Shown here piece after piece: positions 44,638-55,639 of a DNA stretch of 64,000 nt. Both the position numbers and the translations under genes were made by a program. The stretch is from Parastagonospora avenae f. sp. tritici 18332-5 (lineage: Eukaryota > Ascomycota > Dothideomycetes > Pleosporales > Phaeosphaeriaceae): NCBI GenBank assembly GCA_022559985.1, contig JAFJTR010000108.1, positions 24,917-88,916 on the forward strand. The letters are read 5' to 3'. The first letter of the stretch is position 1. Each line of letters starts with the position of its first letter. The notes under the pieces were generated by a model. That model was given only the letters and a program-made list of their open reading frames with translations. It did not search any database and was not told where the DNA came from.

Positions 44638-46696
44638 ATGGCACCAGATCTGAATTCGATCAACAGCAGCGGCCGGTGGGACTACTCTACGCCCGGATCC
44701 GGCGGCTACAATGTCCCAGATATTGTGTATGATGTAAGTTTCGCATTGGGTCATTACTTCTCACACTGACATCAAGTAGGATCCGGCATCACGGAAGATC
44801 CGAGTATTGACCATTGGAGCCGGTCTTTCGGGTATTCAAATGGCGTACCACATCCAGAAGAACTGCGAGAATGTGGAGCATATAATCTATGAGAAGAACG
44901 CTGATATTGGCGGAACATGGTTGGAGAACAGATACCCAGGTGAGATGTTCTCGCGATGGGTGATGGTCAATTTACTGACATGATATAGGATGTGCTTGCG
45001 ACATTCCTTCTCACGCGTACACACTCAACTTTGCGCTGAATCCGGATTGGCCTCGATTTTTCTCGTATGCTCCTGACATTCAGAAATACCTGCTCAAAGT
45101 CGTGGAAGTGTTCGATCTGCGAAAGTACATGACCTTCAACACTGAGGTTGTGCGCGCAGAATGGCAAGAAGAAGCCGGAAAATGGAAAATTACTTTGAAG
45201 CAAAAGTCGTCTTCCGGCGAAGAGAGGGAATTCGTGGAAGAATGCGACCTCTTGCTCTATGCGACAGGAATTTTGAACAACTACAAGTGGCCTAAGATCA
45301 AGGGAATCAACAGCTTCAAGGGAAAGATCGTCCACACAGCTACATGGCCTGAAGACTACCAGAAGGAACAATGGGCCAACGACCGCGTCGCAATCATTGG
45401 GTCCGGCGCATCTTCCATTCAGACGGTGCCGACGATGCAGCCGCACGCAGAGCATTTGGACATATTCGTTCGCACAGGCGTCTGGTTTGTTCAAATTGCA
45501 AACAACTACGGTCAAAACAAAGAATACTCGGAAGAAGAGCGGGAAGAGTTCAGGCGCGATCCGAAGAAGCTATTGGGACATGCAAAAGACATCGAGAACC
45601 AAGTCAATGGTCTGTGGGGCGCATTCTATGCCGGGAGTGAGGGTCAAAAGGCGGCGCAGGATCTGTTCCGAGAGCGGATGAAGGAGTTCATTAAGGACGA
45701 GAGACTCCTGGCTGGCTTTACACCGAAGTTTGAGGTCGGATGTATGTGCTTACCTTCCCTTTCTTGTTTTGATCACAAAGATAATAATCGATAGGCCGCC
45801 GCATCACGCCCGGTGATCCATACATGAGCGCGATCCAAAAGGAGAACGTTGACGTACACTTCACAGCCGTTGACGAGATCGACGAGACAGGCGTCATCGG
45901 CAACGACGGCAAACACCGCGAAGTCGACACCATCGTCTGCGCCACCGGTTTCGACGTCACGTACAAGCCGCGTTTTCCCGTCATCGGTAGGAACGGCGTC
46001 GATCTCTACGAGAAGTGGAAGAACGAACCAGAATCATATCTCGGCCTTGGATGTCCTGACATGCCAAACTGGATTATGTTTGTTGGACCAACATGGCCCG
46101 TGGAGAATGGCTCTGTGACCGGACCACTTTTCGGAGTTGCTGAATATACCATTCAGATCATCAAAAAGATGCAGCGCGACCGTATCAAGTCATGGGTCCC
46201 GCGACAAGATATCACGGATCGCTTCAATGAGCATGCGCAGGAATGGATCAAGCATACCGTGTGGAAGTCGGATTGTAGATCGTGGTACAAGAATAATGAG
46301 ACTGGACGCGTCAACGGTAAGTAGATACTCATCACTGTCTCATGCACGAGACGTTTGCTAACCAGTTTCATAGCTGTCTGGCCTGGCTCTTCAAACCACT
46401 ACTCGGAAGTGATTGCCACACCACGCTACGAAGACTTCGAGATCACATACTTGAACAAGAACCCCTGGGCGCATCTTGGCATGGGCTTCGCAAAGTGCAA
46501 TGTGGCATATCCAGAAGCCGATGTGAGTCCATATCTCGCGCTGGAAAATATCGATCCAAAGTGGTTGAAGGCCATTGGATATGAAGGCCCAGCGCTGGAG
46601 GTGGAGAAGGCCAGGGGTGAGAAAGAACACCCAAAGGTGACGAGGACAGGTGAGGATGGCGGGAGCGGAGAGCAGCCATTGGTGACTGACGCGTAG
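44638..46696 (+). CDS. FAD/NADPH-dependent monooxygenase, Baeyer-Villiger type
   Basis: Five exons: 44638-44733, 44780-44939, 44989-45741, 45795-46316 and 46374-46696, giving 617 aa. All introns are 46-57 nt with GT-AG ends. The FAD-binding GAGLSGIQMAYHI and GGTWLENRYPGCACDIPSHAY are class B flavoprotein monooxygenase hallmarks. The NADPH-binding site is GSGASSIQTVP, and ATGFD is the late conserved motif. The order of motifs fits Baeyer-Villiger or related N/S-oxidising enzymes. I do not see a perfect FxGxxxHxxxWP(D) fingerprint: the corresponding stretch FKGKIVHTATWPEDY is close, with Lys at the fourth position. Probably oxidises a ketone or aromatic small molecule in the cytosol. The preceding MFS gene may handle the substrate or product. 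Confidence 0.9.
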
Positions 46697-47237
46697 AACG
46701 GATTTGGACGAGATTAAGTACTCAATGCGTGCACCGTGTACTCAATATTATTAGTGGGGATCAAATGGGAAAATCTAGTCAGGCAGGAATACTGAATTAC
46801 TTTTCTCGTTCTTTCGTTTCCAAGTTTAGTACCTGTGCTTGTGCCTGGCGCACGGCCCACTTCTTCCACATTCACTCTCCCCATACTAGTATGCCAAGTT
46901 TCTACAGTAGTCGTAATATTCTGTCGCGAAACCCTACCTAGGCAACCCTACAATCTGAACCCGACGCTAGCGAACTTCAATGATCAACGATCTCTCAACC
47001 ACTCACACAGAACTTTGACCACGGCCACTATAGACGAGAGTCGTGCGAACCTTGTTGCGTAAGTGCTCATAGCCACTCAATGTTGACATTTGACTAGTTG
47101 CCCCTAGATCTGTACAAGACCATGGCTCCACTGCTTTAGACATATATCAAGCAGATCTTCTCCTGCACAATGTGCAACGCCAGCCTTGAAAGAGCGTACA
47201 CGCCTTGCGACACTGCAATCGTCGTTCGCGTAACCAT
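46697..47237. other. Intergenic stretch
   Basis: 541 bp. Contains CTACCTAGG near 46934, a palindrome-type sequence that recurs in altered form at 50.56 kb and 62.17 kb. No supported ORF. Confidence 0.45.
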
Positions 47238-48163
47238 ATGGAGCAAAACACTTGTCGACTTGTGAACATTTGCATCGAAACGGAAGCCACACTGTGTCGA
47301 TCCGTCAAGAAACGCAAAGATACATTCCAGCAGTACATAGCCAACGCTGCTACCTATGCCAAGTCAGAATGTCGTATTCTTTGCGAGAAGATGTACGATA
47401 GGCTACCACGAGAGCTTAGAGATATGTTTTATAGCCATGTTCTGAAGAACAAGCTGGTTTGGGTTGGGCAACCCATTTAAAGACTTTCAGAGACGTGCGC
47501 TTTGCCGCACAGCGAGCACATCGATTCATGACTTTGAACGACCCCAACGTGGAACCAGAGCTGACAAAATTATACATCAATCCCGCCAGCCAGGCTCATT
47601 GTCACATCTTTGACGTGGAATTTATCACATATCTGATCTTGCTCGAATTGGATGAGTCCTGGTACAGCGAAGCCACTTTCTATTTCGATGACCCAAACCA
47701 CATTCCCAACTTCTTCGCTCGCTCTCCATTGCGATCAGATCTCGATGTTAGCAAACTCGTCCGCAAGATAAGGATCATGCTACCTGAGAACGTGATAAGA
47801 AACAATGGTTACGAAATCAAACGCTACCGATGCAATCACAGGAACTACTTACGCATCTTAACGACGTCTGATCGCTGCCATAATTACCCACCGCTCCTGG
47901 CATTGTTCCTCGTATCACACCTCGAGTCTTCGACGGCAATTACCTTCCACATCGTACTGACAATTGATCTCGACCGTGATACCCAGATTAACTTGAGGCG
48001 TATTGAGGTTTGGGACAAGCATGAGCGGAGCGCTCGAGTACTGTTAGACGGTATTACATACATATGGCCTCTTATTGAAGAGCTGGAAGAGAGAGGGCGC
48101 AAGATTACCATTTGTTCGGATTCAGCCGCTCAGTCATTCATGACCAAGAACGACACGGCGTGA
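47238..48163 (+). pseudogene. F-box-like (LPRELRDMFY) protein, frame broken
   Basis: The frame opened by the ATG at 47238 (MEQNTCRLVN...) reaches the F-box-like DRLPRELRDMFYSHVLKNKL and VWVGQPI, then stops at 47480. A second frame, overlapping and shifted by one base, carries on from about 47468 to 48163 with a plausible body (FMTLNDPNVEPELTKLY, then WYSEATFYFDD, then VRKIRIMLPENV). The neighbour at 48.7-49.7 kb keeps LKGDRVIVGQQ as coding, so VWVGQ is probably exonic and the break is more likely an indel than an intron. An intron from GTTTGG to GCACAG (56 nt) would also connect the frames but has a weak donor. Family function unknown. Confidence 0.55.
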
Positions 48164-48662
48164 AATCTCGAGGGTTGTTTGGCACGAGCGATTGAGTGGG
48201 GGGTTGAGCTGCTAACAAGGCGGCGCAGACGGTTTCTTCAGCTGGTCAATTGGTATATTTAAGACCTTGTGGCGCTTATTCTGGGAGAGGAGGTGGAATC
48301 TTGTCAATGTGTCAATCGCACGAACAAAGGCGCGGAAACGTTTTGGGGAGATATAGCCATCAGTTGTGTAGACTTCGGCGTAATGGTTTTGATTAAGGAA
48401 TTAGGAGTAAGAAAACGAGCTGTGTCACAGCTCGCCATGATACTACCTTCGCACTGAAATCTCTATCACTTTGAGATTAGTCTTCTGCGCGGGTGTAGTG
48501 GTCAGTGAGAGTGACGTATCGGCACGTGGTAGAGTCACAGCCGCTAGCCCGACTTGACCACAGCAAACGACGACACTCCACTCGATTAGAAACTTCGATC
48601 TTTCGCTCTAAGCCTTCATTCTGAATCATCGCATTTATCTTGCGCAGGCTGGTGTCCTCAGC
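48164..48662. other. Intergenic stretch between the paired paralogues
   Basis: 499 bp with no supported ORF. It may contain the former promoter of the second paralogue. Confidence 0.45.
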
Positions 48663-49703
48663 ATGGCGCTTCCATCACTTCCACGCGAAGAAGTCACCCG
48701 CGTGAAACAACAGATTACCAAGTATGAGTGCAAGCAGTATTCTCTATGGAATAAGATCTGATGAGAACCTAGGGCCACCAGAGAATCGAAAGACCTGTCG
48801 CTATAGGCTGCGCGGCTTCGCAAGCAGCTAATTTAGATCCAGGCTGAGGTTCAATGCGAGAAGAAAACGCTTCGGGTCTACGTGAACTCGGATTAGGACA
48901 CCGGGAAGCTTGCCCAGGGTCTCAAAATGAAGTTGAAGAGACGAGATGATACAATTTCCTTCATGAAATACGGTATCGACCAAACCCATGACAAACGCGA
49001 AACAATAGAACGCCGCATGGTACAACTCTGGAAAGACTACAGAAGGCTGCGTTGTTACATGCTTTGCTATACTGCGCGATAGCTATTGCCTCGAGAATTA
49101 CGAGAGATGATATACCAGTATACGCTCAAAGGCGACCGTGTCATCGTTGGACAGCAAACAGCTGGCATTGCGAAGGCTCTTGGACCCTTCGCTGTGCTCC
49201 CAAATTACATGCCGGACAACAATACCCTGGGTTTTCTCAGTACGCAAATCGTGGAGGCAGGTTACCTCTCAGCTACGTTTGTCTTGAAGAGTCACGTCTA
49301 CCTCGATACCTTTCTGCGCAACGATTGGTGGGACCTCGACTTGCCTCCAAAGCAAATAGGCAGCAACATCGAGGTCAATATTTGTCGACGTGATCGTGAT
49401 CCCTACCCGCAAAATCCAGTTTCGATGATTCAAGGTTTTTACGTCTTGCCAGAGGATCAGGCATCTATTCTCAAGACAAACATGAGAGTGCTTCGGTCCT
49501 TGAAGAGGAACGCCAGTGTTGTCATGAATCTGGACTTTCAACCACGTGTGTACATCGGCTTGAACGACTTCGATCATAACCGCCTCCATCCCTACCTGAA
49601 TACACTACCCAATGTTATCTCGGAAGTTCATGGTAAACAGGGCACATCTATGCGCGATATCAAAATCTTCATCAAGAACCATCCCGACCTAGCCCATTCA
49701 TGA
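48663..49703 (+). pseudogene. F-box-like (LPRELREMIY) paralogue with six in-frame stop codons and no frameshift
   Basis: One frame of 347 codons runs from ATG 48663 to a terminal TGA at 49703. It is interrupted by TGA at 48759 and 48762 and TAG at 48804, 48834, 48894 and 49080. Between the stops the peptide is coherent: a charged, probably coiled-coil N-half (LPREEVTRVKQQITKYECKQ, later MKLKRRDDTISFMKYG and KRETIERRMVQLWKDYRR), then LLPRELREMIYQYTLKGDRV and a 190-residue body. Each TAG could be an old CAG (Gln) and each TGA an old CGA (Arg). It is a tandem paralogue of the gene at 47.2 kb. Only the last 206 codons could be translated without readthrough, and they lack an ATG at the F-box. Confidence 0.7.
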
Positions 49704-50562
49704 GTTCATGAGAAGCAGTCGCCTGGAGAAAACCGCAGGGGGTTTCTATGTGTGCGAGAAAAGTCTGAATAGCCCTGTGGATTGTTGAAACAATCGTTCA
49801 TCGACTGCAATGAAGTTAGAGTCCTATTGAAATCGGGGTGGAAGGAAACTATTCGATGTCGCGCTAAGAGTGTTTGCGCTCAAGTTGACAACAGAGAACG
49901 AAGAAGTCGCTAAGACAATGACAGACTGTGTGTCTTACCAGCGAGGTTTTGGTACGACGAGGATACTAAATGCTCTTTGTGCGGAATCTCAGGCTATTCA
50001 GCTCTGTCGGTCCTGTCCAATCGTCGACTGGCCTGTGCCCTTCTACAAGGTCGACTACAAGCCTTGTAGCAGGACTGGTATGCTAAGAGTCACCAAGTGA
50101 ACCCAAAAGTACCACAATAATAATGTAAGTGCATTGGAGCCTCAGATGAACCCATATTCTAGTCTTCTTATAATCTGAATTCTCATGTCACATTTGTTTG
50201 GATGTGTTCCGTCTCCCTACACTAGGTAGAAATCACCTGCATTACCTCTGAATCGGTTGTTTAGTATCAAGAATATACAAGGTTTTATGTGAGATGCGAT
50301 TGCTCAAATAATTCGCTCGGCTTTGTACTCGACTATGTATGCGGACCATGCAGTGTGTGATTGGGGAGCTCTGGTTCCTGTGGTATTTAATAACGATAGA
50401 TATATGCGTGCAGACACCAAGTAAAACGACGAGAAATATCCCTCCGTCGAGCATCCCGTGTAAAAAAAAGATACTTCTGTGGGCAAGCTGAAGGAGCTGT
50501 GGTGGATCGTGAGGAAACGGGCAAATAACAGGGCGTCCGGGCTAATTAGCGAGAAGACCCAC

Positions 50563-50578
50563 CTACCTAACTAGGTAG
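50563..50578. repeat. Small inverted repeat CTACCTA/TAGGTAG
   Basis: Two 7-nt arms separated by 2 nt. Similar CCTA...TAGG palindromes occur near 46934 and at 62165-62178. It could bind a dimeric regulator or be a mobile-element footprint. Only the sequence symmetry is seen. Confidence 0.5.
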
Positions 50579-51231
50579 CACATGCGCCCCAGCCTTGCAA
50601 TCATATCTCCGCAAGTGCCGGCAGAAGATGACCCGACAACCTGTGAACCTTCGCCATCGCCTCTTCCTAGGTCTCTCCAACATGCAAGAGTGACATTCTC
50701 CCCGCCCCACGATACACGTATGCCAGTCACCTCACCTACATAGAGCACGAGATCTTACCGAGGCAAAATGGCGTGGTGGTGCGCTTGTCAATGTGTTTCA
50801 TGTCTCCACACCTCATCTAAACCTCTTGGAGCTTCTCCCAAGCCCTACGGAGCGAATCCACCACTGATAAACCCGGACGGCGGTAATGTTAAGCTTGCAA
50901 CAACATGCGCATGACTAGATTTAGACGGTGTCTATGCTTGCAAGAATTTTCTTGCCTAAAGTACTTTCGCGCAGCAATCAGATCTGATGATCTCTCTCAA
51001 ATACCACCGGTACTAGCATTGGTAAGGCTGGTAAGGGAAGGTGGGCGCGGGAAGACTGGGATGGGCGCATTAATCTTCCGTAGAGCCATCTCAGCGTGTA
51101 CCCTGAATAGCACGTTTCCACCATTAAGCTTTGACGATGGCACAGGGATCATCATCTCACCTCAGAGGCTTTACCAGGTTTGGCTCAATTGTTCCGAAAC
51201 CTACCTAATTCCAAACTTTGGAGATCACCTT

Positions 51232-51243
51232 TATATGTATAAA
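51232..51243 (+). promoter_or_regulatory. TATA-like element of the GH43 gene
   Basis: TATATGTATAAA, 69 nt before the ATG at 51312, in an otherwise CT-rich leader. A good fungal TATA position. Sequence judgement only. Confidence 0.5.
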
Positions 51244-51311
51244 CACTACTCCTTGCTGTTGTCTGTGTTCAATCGTCCCGGTCACTCATCTCAATCACTC
51301 CGACATTCACA

Positions 51312-52326
51312 ATGCGCAACCTCATTGTGTCCTTGATCTTTGCGGCTACGGCTGTCTACGGATATGCTGATCCGATGGGATGCAGCGGTGTTTGCACCAA
51401 CGCTCACGATCCAGCACTCATCCGTCGTGACGATGGCACTTACTACCGATTTTCCACTGGTGGCAAGATAGCCATTCACAGTGCGCCGAGCATCACAGGA
51501 CCCTGGACGTACAAGGGTGCGGCGATCCCGAACGGCTCGAAGATCAACTTGAACGGCAAGGACGATCTCTGGGTATGTTAAGCGCTGGTCCTCTTCAAAA
51601 TGAACAACTTCTAACGATGTGTGATAGGCGCCCGATGTTACCAAAGTTGGCAACACATACTACCTCTACTACTCCGTGTCAGCCTTCGGCAACCAGAACT
51701 CGGCCATTGGTGTTGCTACAAGCTCGAACCTCGATACTTGGAACGACCTGGGATCCACTGGCATCACCTCAAAACCAGGCGACAACTATAATGCCATCGA
51801 CGGTGCGCTGTACTGGGACGGCTCCAAGTTCGTCATGTCCTACGGCTCCTTCTGGGCCGATCTCTTCTCCATTAACATGCAAAACCCACCTACCAAGATC
51901 GTAAGCGGGGCCAGCAAGGTCCCGCTCGCATTCAAGCCCGAGGGCGAGCATGCCCAGGAAGCTGCCTTCATCGCTTTGAACGGTAAATACCACTACCTCT
52001 TCTTCTCGGTCGGCAAGTGCTGCGGCTTTGATGCGAACCGCCCCGCCAAGGGTGCCGAGTACAAGATCCAGGTCTGCCGATCGACCAGCGCCACTGGAGG
52101 ATTCGTCGACAAGGCTGGCAAGAAGTGCACGGAAGGTGGAGGTACCACTGTCTTGGAGTCGCACGGTTTTGTCTACGGACCTGGTGGCCAAGGTGTCTAC
52201 TACGATCCCCAGATGGGTCCGGTCCTTTATTACCACTACGTCGATACGCGCATTGGTTATGCTGATGGCCAGAAGAGATTCGGTGTCAACAAAATCGACT
52301 TCTCAAGCGGATGGCCGGTTGTGTAA
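51312..52326 (+). CDS. Secreted GH43 endo-1,5-alpha-L-arabinanase
   Basis: Two exons: 51312-51572 and 51628-52326, with a 55-nt GTATGT...GATAG intron, giving 319 aa, the usual length. Signal peptide MRNLIVSLIFAATAVYG. It cuts alpha-1,5-linked arabinan side chains of pectin. The five-bladed propeller residues are visible: general base Asp33 in NAHDPALIRR, Asp145 in YNAIDGALYW, and the acid Glu198 in GEHAQEAAF. GKCCGFDANRPAKGAEYKI is the loop typical of the abnA/abnC group, and YYHYVDTRIGYADGQKRFG holds the His and C-terminal blade. The join DLW|APDV restores the conserved DLWAPDV. Intact, with a likely TATA box just upstream. Confidence 0.95.
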
Positions 52327-52594
52327 ACATGTCGTAACCGACTTCTATCACTCTTCTTGTACATATTTACATGACATGAATCTTACGTCTTACGCAAGAC
52401 CAATCAGCTGAGCTTCAGTTATATACTCACAAACATCTATCGAGACAAAAGTCCCCTGATTTCTTCAATGGGCAACCAAATCGGGTCGGAAGACAAGATT
52501 GCCAATATCTTAAAAGCAACATTCAGCTTTCAAAACCATGAGCTGATTCTAGTATAGCCGCGTCTCAACCCTCATACTCGCTCCACGATCCGCC

Positions 52595-53540
52595 TCATTT
52601 AGTCTCAACACACTCCCACGTCGGCTTAACGCCATGCATCGCCCCAAAAGGATCATCGCACATGTCTCTGCTTCTCTCATACTCCACCGTACCAGCGATA
52701 TTATCCGCCAACTCTTTTCCATACACCTCCTCAATGAACGCGAAGATAAGGTCCAATCCCGCAGTTACCTATTGCATCTTGTCAGCTCCCAATCTCTCAC
52801 CCACCTAGTAAAAGGGACACAACTCACCCCACTACTCGACCAAATATTCCCATCCACAATCCACCTCGCCGGGCTCCTCCAATCCACCTTCGGCCCCATC
52901 GCCGTAATAGTGCTCCAAGCTTTCTTATTCGTCGTCGCTGAGCGTCCGTCCAGCACACCCGCTTTAGCAAGAATACCAGCGCCGGTACACACGGAGAGCA
53001 AATACTTGACCTTGGGATACGTAGCGCGTACGAAGTCGATTTGTGCCGTGAGATTGAGTAGTCGGACGCCTCCGCCGCCGGGCACAATTAGGACTTCGAT
53101 GTCTGAGGGCGGGTTGGCGTAGGTGTGTGTTGGGTTGACCTGTTGCGGTTAACACGAATGCAACCTGGATTCATAGGAAGTTGGGATAGATGCAGTGGAA
53201 TGCATACGCTGTACCAGAAACTGCTATTCTGGTGATTCAACGCGGGGGTGGGCGGCTGGACCCAGACCGGCTCCAGCGTCTCGGAGAGCAGCGCGAGGTT
53301 GAGTTGGCGGCTGAAGGCGAGGTAGTAGAGCGGATCGAGGGTGCCGAAGACGTCGATTGGGTCGAAGGAGGGGAAGAGAGAGACGGCCCAGTTTTTTGGC
53401 AGGGCTGATGGTGAGTTAGGAGGATCATTTCGATGGGCTTGGGGTTAGGGAATGATGGTACTTGTGTCGTTGGTTGCAGGTGCATGTTGTGATGCGACGA
53501 GCGTTGCGCCGAAGAGCGCGGAAGGGGCAGAGAGTTTCAT
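52595..53540 (-). CDS. DJ-1/PfpI superfamily protein
   Basis: Four exons: 53540-53462, 53404-53208, 53139-52828 and 52768-52595, giving 253 aa. Introns of 57, 68 and 59 nt with GT-AG ends. SLFPSFDPIDVFGTLDPLYY opens the flavodoxin-like fold, VLIVPGGGGVRLL is the GG loop, and the nucleophile elbow is SVCTGAGILAKAG with Cys143. WSSSGVTAGLDLIFAFIEEVYG is the late conserved segment, restored only when the third intron is removed. The C-terminus (DDPFGAMHGVKPTWE) is common to fungal members. The N-terminal 20 residues could be a signal peptide or a short variable leader. Members include isonitrile hydratase-like enzymes, glyoxalase III and stress proteins. Which applies is not clear. Confidence 0.9.
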
Positions 53541-54491
53541 CTTGGTGATGGTACAGCGTTGGGGTATACAAGATGAAAAGTCTTATATGGCCTACACTTG
53601 AAGTTGATCGCGCCGACTTGCAAGATTTAGGCCTACGAAGCATTTACATTTACTTTCATACTTCTGCTCGGCGAATCGTCGGTTCATTATATGCAGTCGC
53701 TGATTCGTAAGGCTAGTTGTGGCCAATTGCAGCATGAGCAAGTTTGCCATACTTCATGAAGCTAAATCTGCTCATATTGGGTGAGCTCAGTCACGTATCT
53801 CCACACGGCCTGCTCGGCGGCTCTCAATGTCTATTGGCTATCCGTGGTCAAGTAGATCGCTCCGTACCAAGGAACACGCCAAACGCTGTAATTACAGGTT
53901 GCAAACTTCTCATTTGTGAGATTTTGACAGCTCTGTTCCTGTCCTCAAGCATGTAACTAATGCGCATTGATTTATTAGCTGCGATTGCATCTGACCACCT
54001 ATCAGAGAGCTGACCAGAGTTCTAACGTTGTGGTATCGAACACAGAGTGGAGCGTGATCCCTGTTTGCCTGGTTGTGACGGATCAAACTGCCAAGCGCCA
54101 AGCAAAGATGGCCTTTCTATTTCAGATCTAAAGCCACACATGAACCCGGTCGGCTTGTCCCGAGGCGAAACGCATCTTGGCGGCGAAAACACACTGAGAC
54201 TGTTTTGCTGAACTTACTACTAAGCTCCGGATTCTCTGAGCCAGCGGTAGGTGTAAGATCACTTTTGAGAGGCGAGTGAAAGCAGTCTGGATTTGTATAA
54301 AACGCCAAGATTGGCGCTGCTAGATTGCTACTAGAAAGATTCCTGCCATACAGGATGAGACGAACGCAACGAGCGCTTGCGTCGGGGGGTATCATGAAGA
54401 CAAGAATGGAAAGAATAGAATGGGACGTGGGTATCATGCAAACGCTCAGAATCAGTCGCCACAAAAATCAACACCAGACTTATCCCGTCAG
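53541..54491. other. Intergenic stretch
   Basis: About 950 bp between the DJ-1 gene promoter and the 3' end of the zinc-finger gene. No supported ORF. Confidence 0.5.
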
Positions 54492-55639
54492 CTAGTACTG
54501 AGCGTAACTACCAAAGTAATCTGGCCCAGTCTCGCTGTAAATGGCGTCGTCTTCGGTGTCCATGTCGGTCGCGTTGAGCAAGGCTGGGTCGATGCAAGCG
54601 TCGTGATCGTACTGTGATGATGCCTGACTAGGGGATGGTAAGGGTGAAAACGAGCAATCTTCGAAGACGTTGGTTGGCAGCGATGTCGGGCGTCGATGAT
54701 ATGGCGAATCAGGACTGAGGAAGCTTAAATTGTAGACATCCGTGAACGTCGATCTTGGGTGTTGCGACAAGTTGCGCTCATAGCTGGGAGTGCTTGGTCG
54801 TGTGCCGGTATGCGCTAAGGACATTTGAAGATCATCAATTGAAGCCGAGGCAGTGATGTGCTCATGGTCGGCGGGGTGCAAGAACTGATTAGGTGAAGAG
54901 GTTGCGCGCAAACGACCGAGGCTCTGAGTCGGTAGGGCCCCAGGGCGCCGTCTTTGTATAGGCCGGAACTGTAACTCAGGGTGCCTACTGCGCATATGCT
55001 TCAACCTAGCATCTTGCCGTTGATAGACTTTGAAGCAATCTGGAGCATCGCACTCGTACAAGTCTGCTCTAGTGTGCTTCAGCCTGACGTGTCGCGCACA
55101 ATTGCCAGATCGGTATGTACCAGTGAATGTCTGGTCGCACTGCGTGCAGGACAAAATTTCGTGATCTGCAATCGTGCCGGCTAGGGAGGTGCCGGAAGTG
55201 ACGACGGCCGCAGCCGTGACTGTGGTAACGTGACCAGGAAGGGATGGGTGTCTTGGTGAGGATTGGCGAGAATAGGCGAAGCCATCGGTATTAGGATAGC
55301 GTCCAAGCGCTTCAACCGGCGGGAAGCTTTGCCTGAAGCCATCTAGATAACGCGCAGCTTGGTCTATATGGCTGACGACATGTAGACTGGTTGGTTCGTC
55401 CGGCAATGAATACGGCGACGAATGATATGGCGCACGCTATTATCTCTTGTTACCAGCAGCAAAGATCAAAAGACTACAAGACTTACTCGTGTGTTGTATG
55501 CGGACCAAGGGCCCATGACAGAACTAGCTGCGACAATTTGAGATTCTTCAAATTCGTCTGGCCCATGGGGAGAGATGAGTAGTGAATCATGTGTGCTCTG
55601 AAACTCAATACTGCCATCGTCTCTGGTATACTCCGACAT
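54492..55639 (-). CDS. C2H2 zinc-finger protein, probable transcription factor
   Basis: Two exons: 55639-55487 and 55436-54492, with a 50-nt GTAAGT...AATAG intron in phase 0, giving 365 aa. The first exon (MSEYTRDDGSIEFQSTHDSL...) is acidic. Two adjacent C2H2-type fingers lie at about residues 148-203: CTQC...HVRLKH with a somewhat long finger loop, and YECDAPDCFKVYQRQDARLK followed by HMRSRH. The remainder is Ser/Pro-rich and ends in an acidic tail (DTEDDAIYSETGPDYF) that could be an activation domain. The arrangement is common in Dothideomycete regulators of unknown target. The first exon was chosen because it supplies an ATG and joins cleanly. The downstream frame has no early ATG. Confidence 0.82.

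Larger units (their letters stand above)
49704..51311. other. Intergenic stretch upstream of the arabinanase
   Basis: About 1.6 kb. Includes an inverted repeat CTACCTA-AC-TAGGTAG at 50563-50578 and the GH43 TATA region at the right end. ORFs of up to 143 codons are unsupported. Confidence 0.5.

Noticed and set aside
18518..49703. Reassignment of TGA (or TAG) as a sense codon in this organism
   Set aside because: Intact genes here end in TGA (HET, TAP-like hydrolase, DJ-1, J-domain), in TAG (beta-mannosidase, IND1, F-box) and in TAA (GH43, GH12), so all three act as stops.
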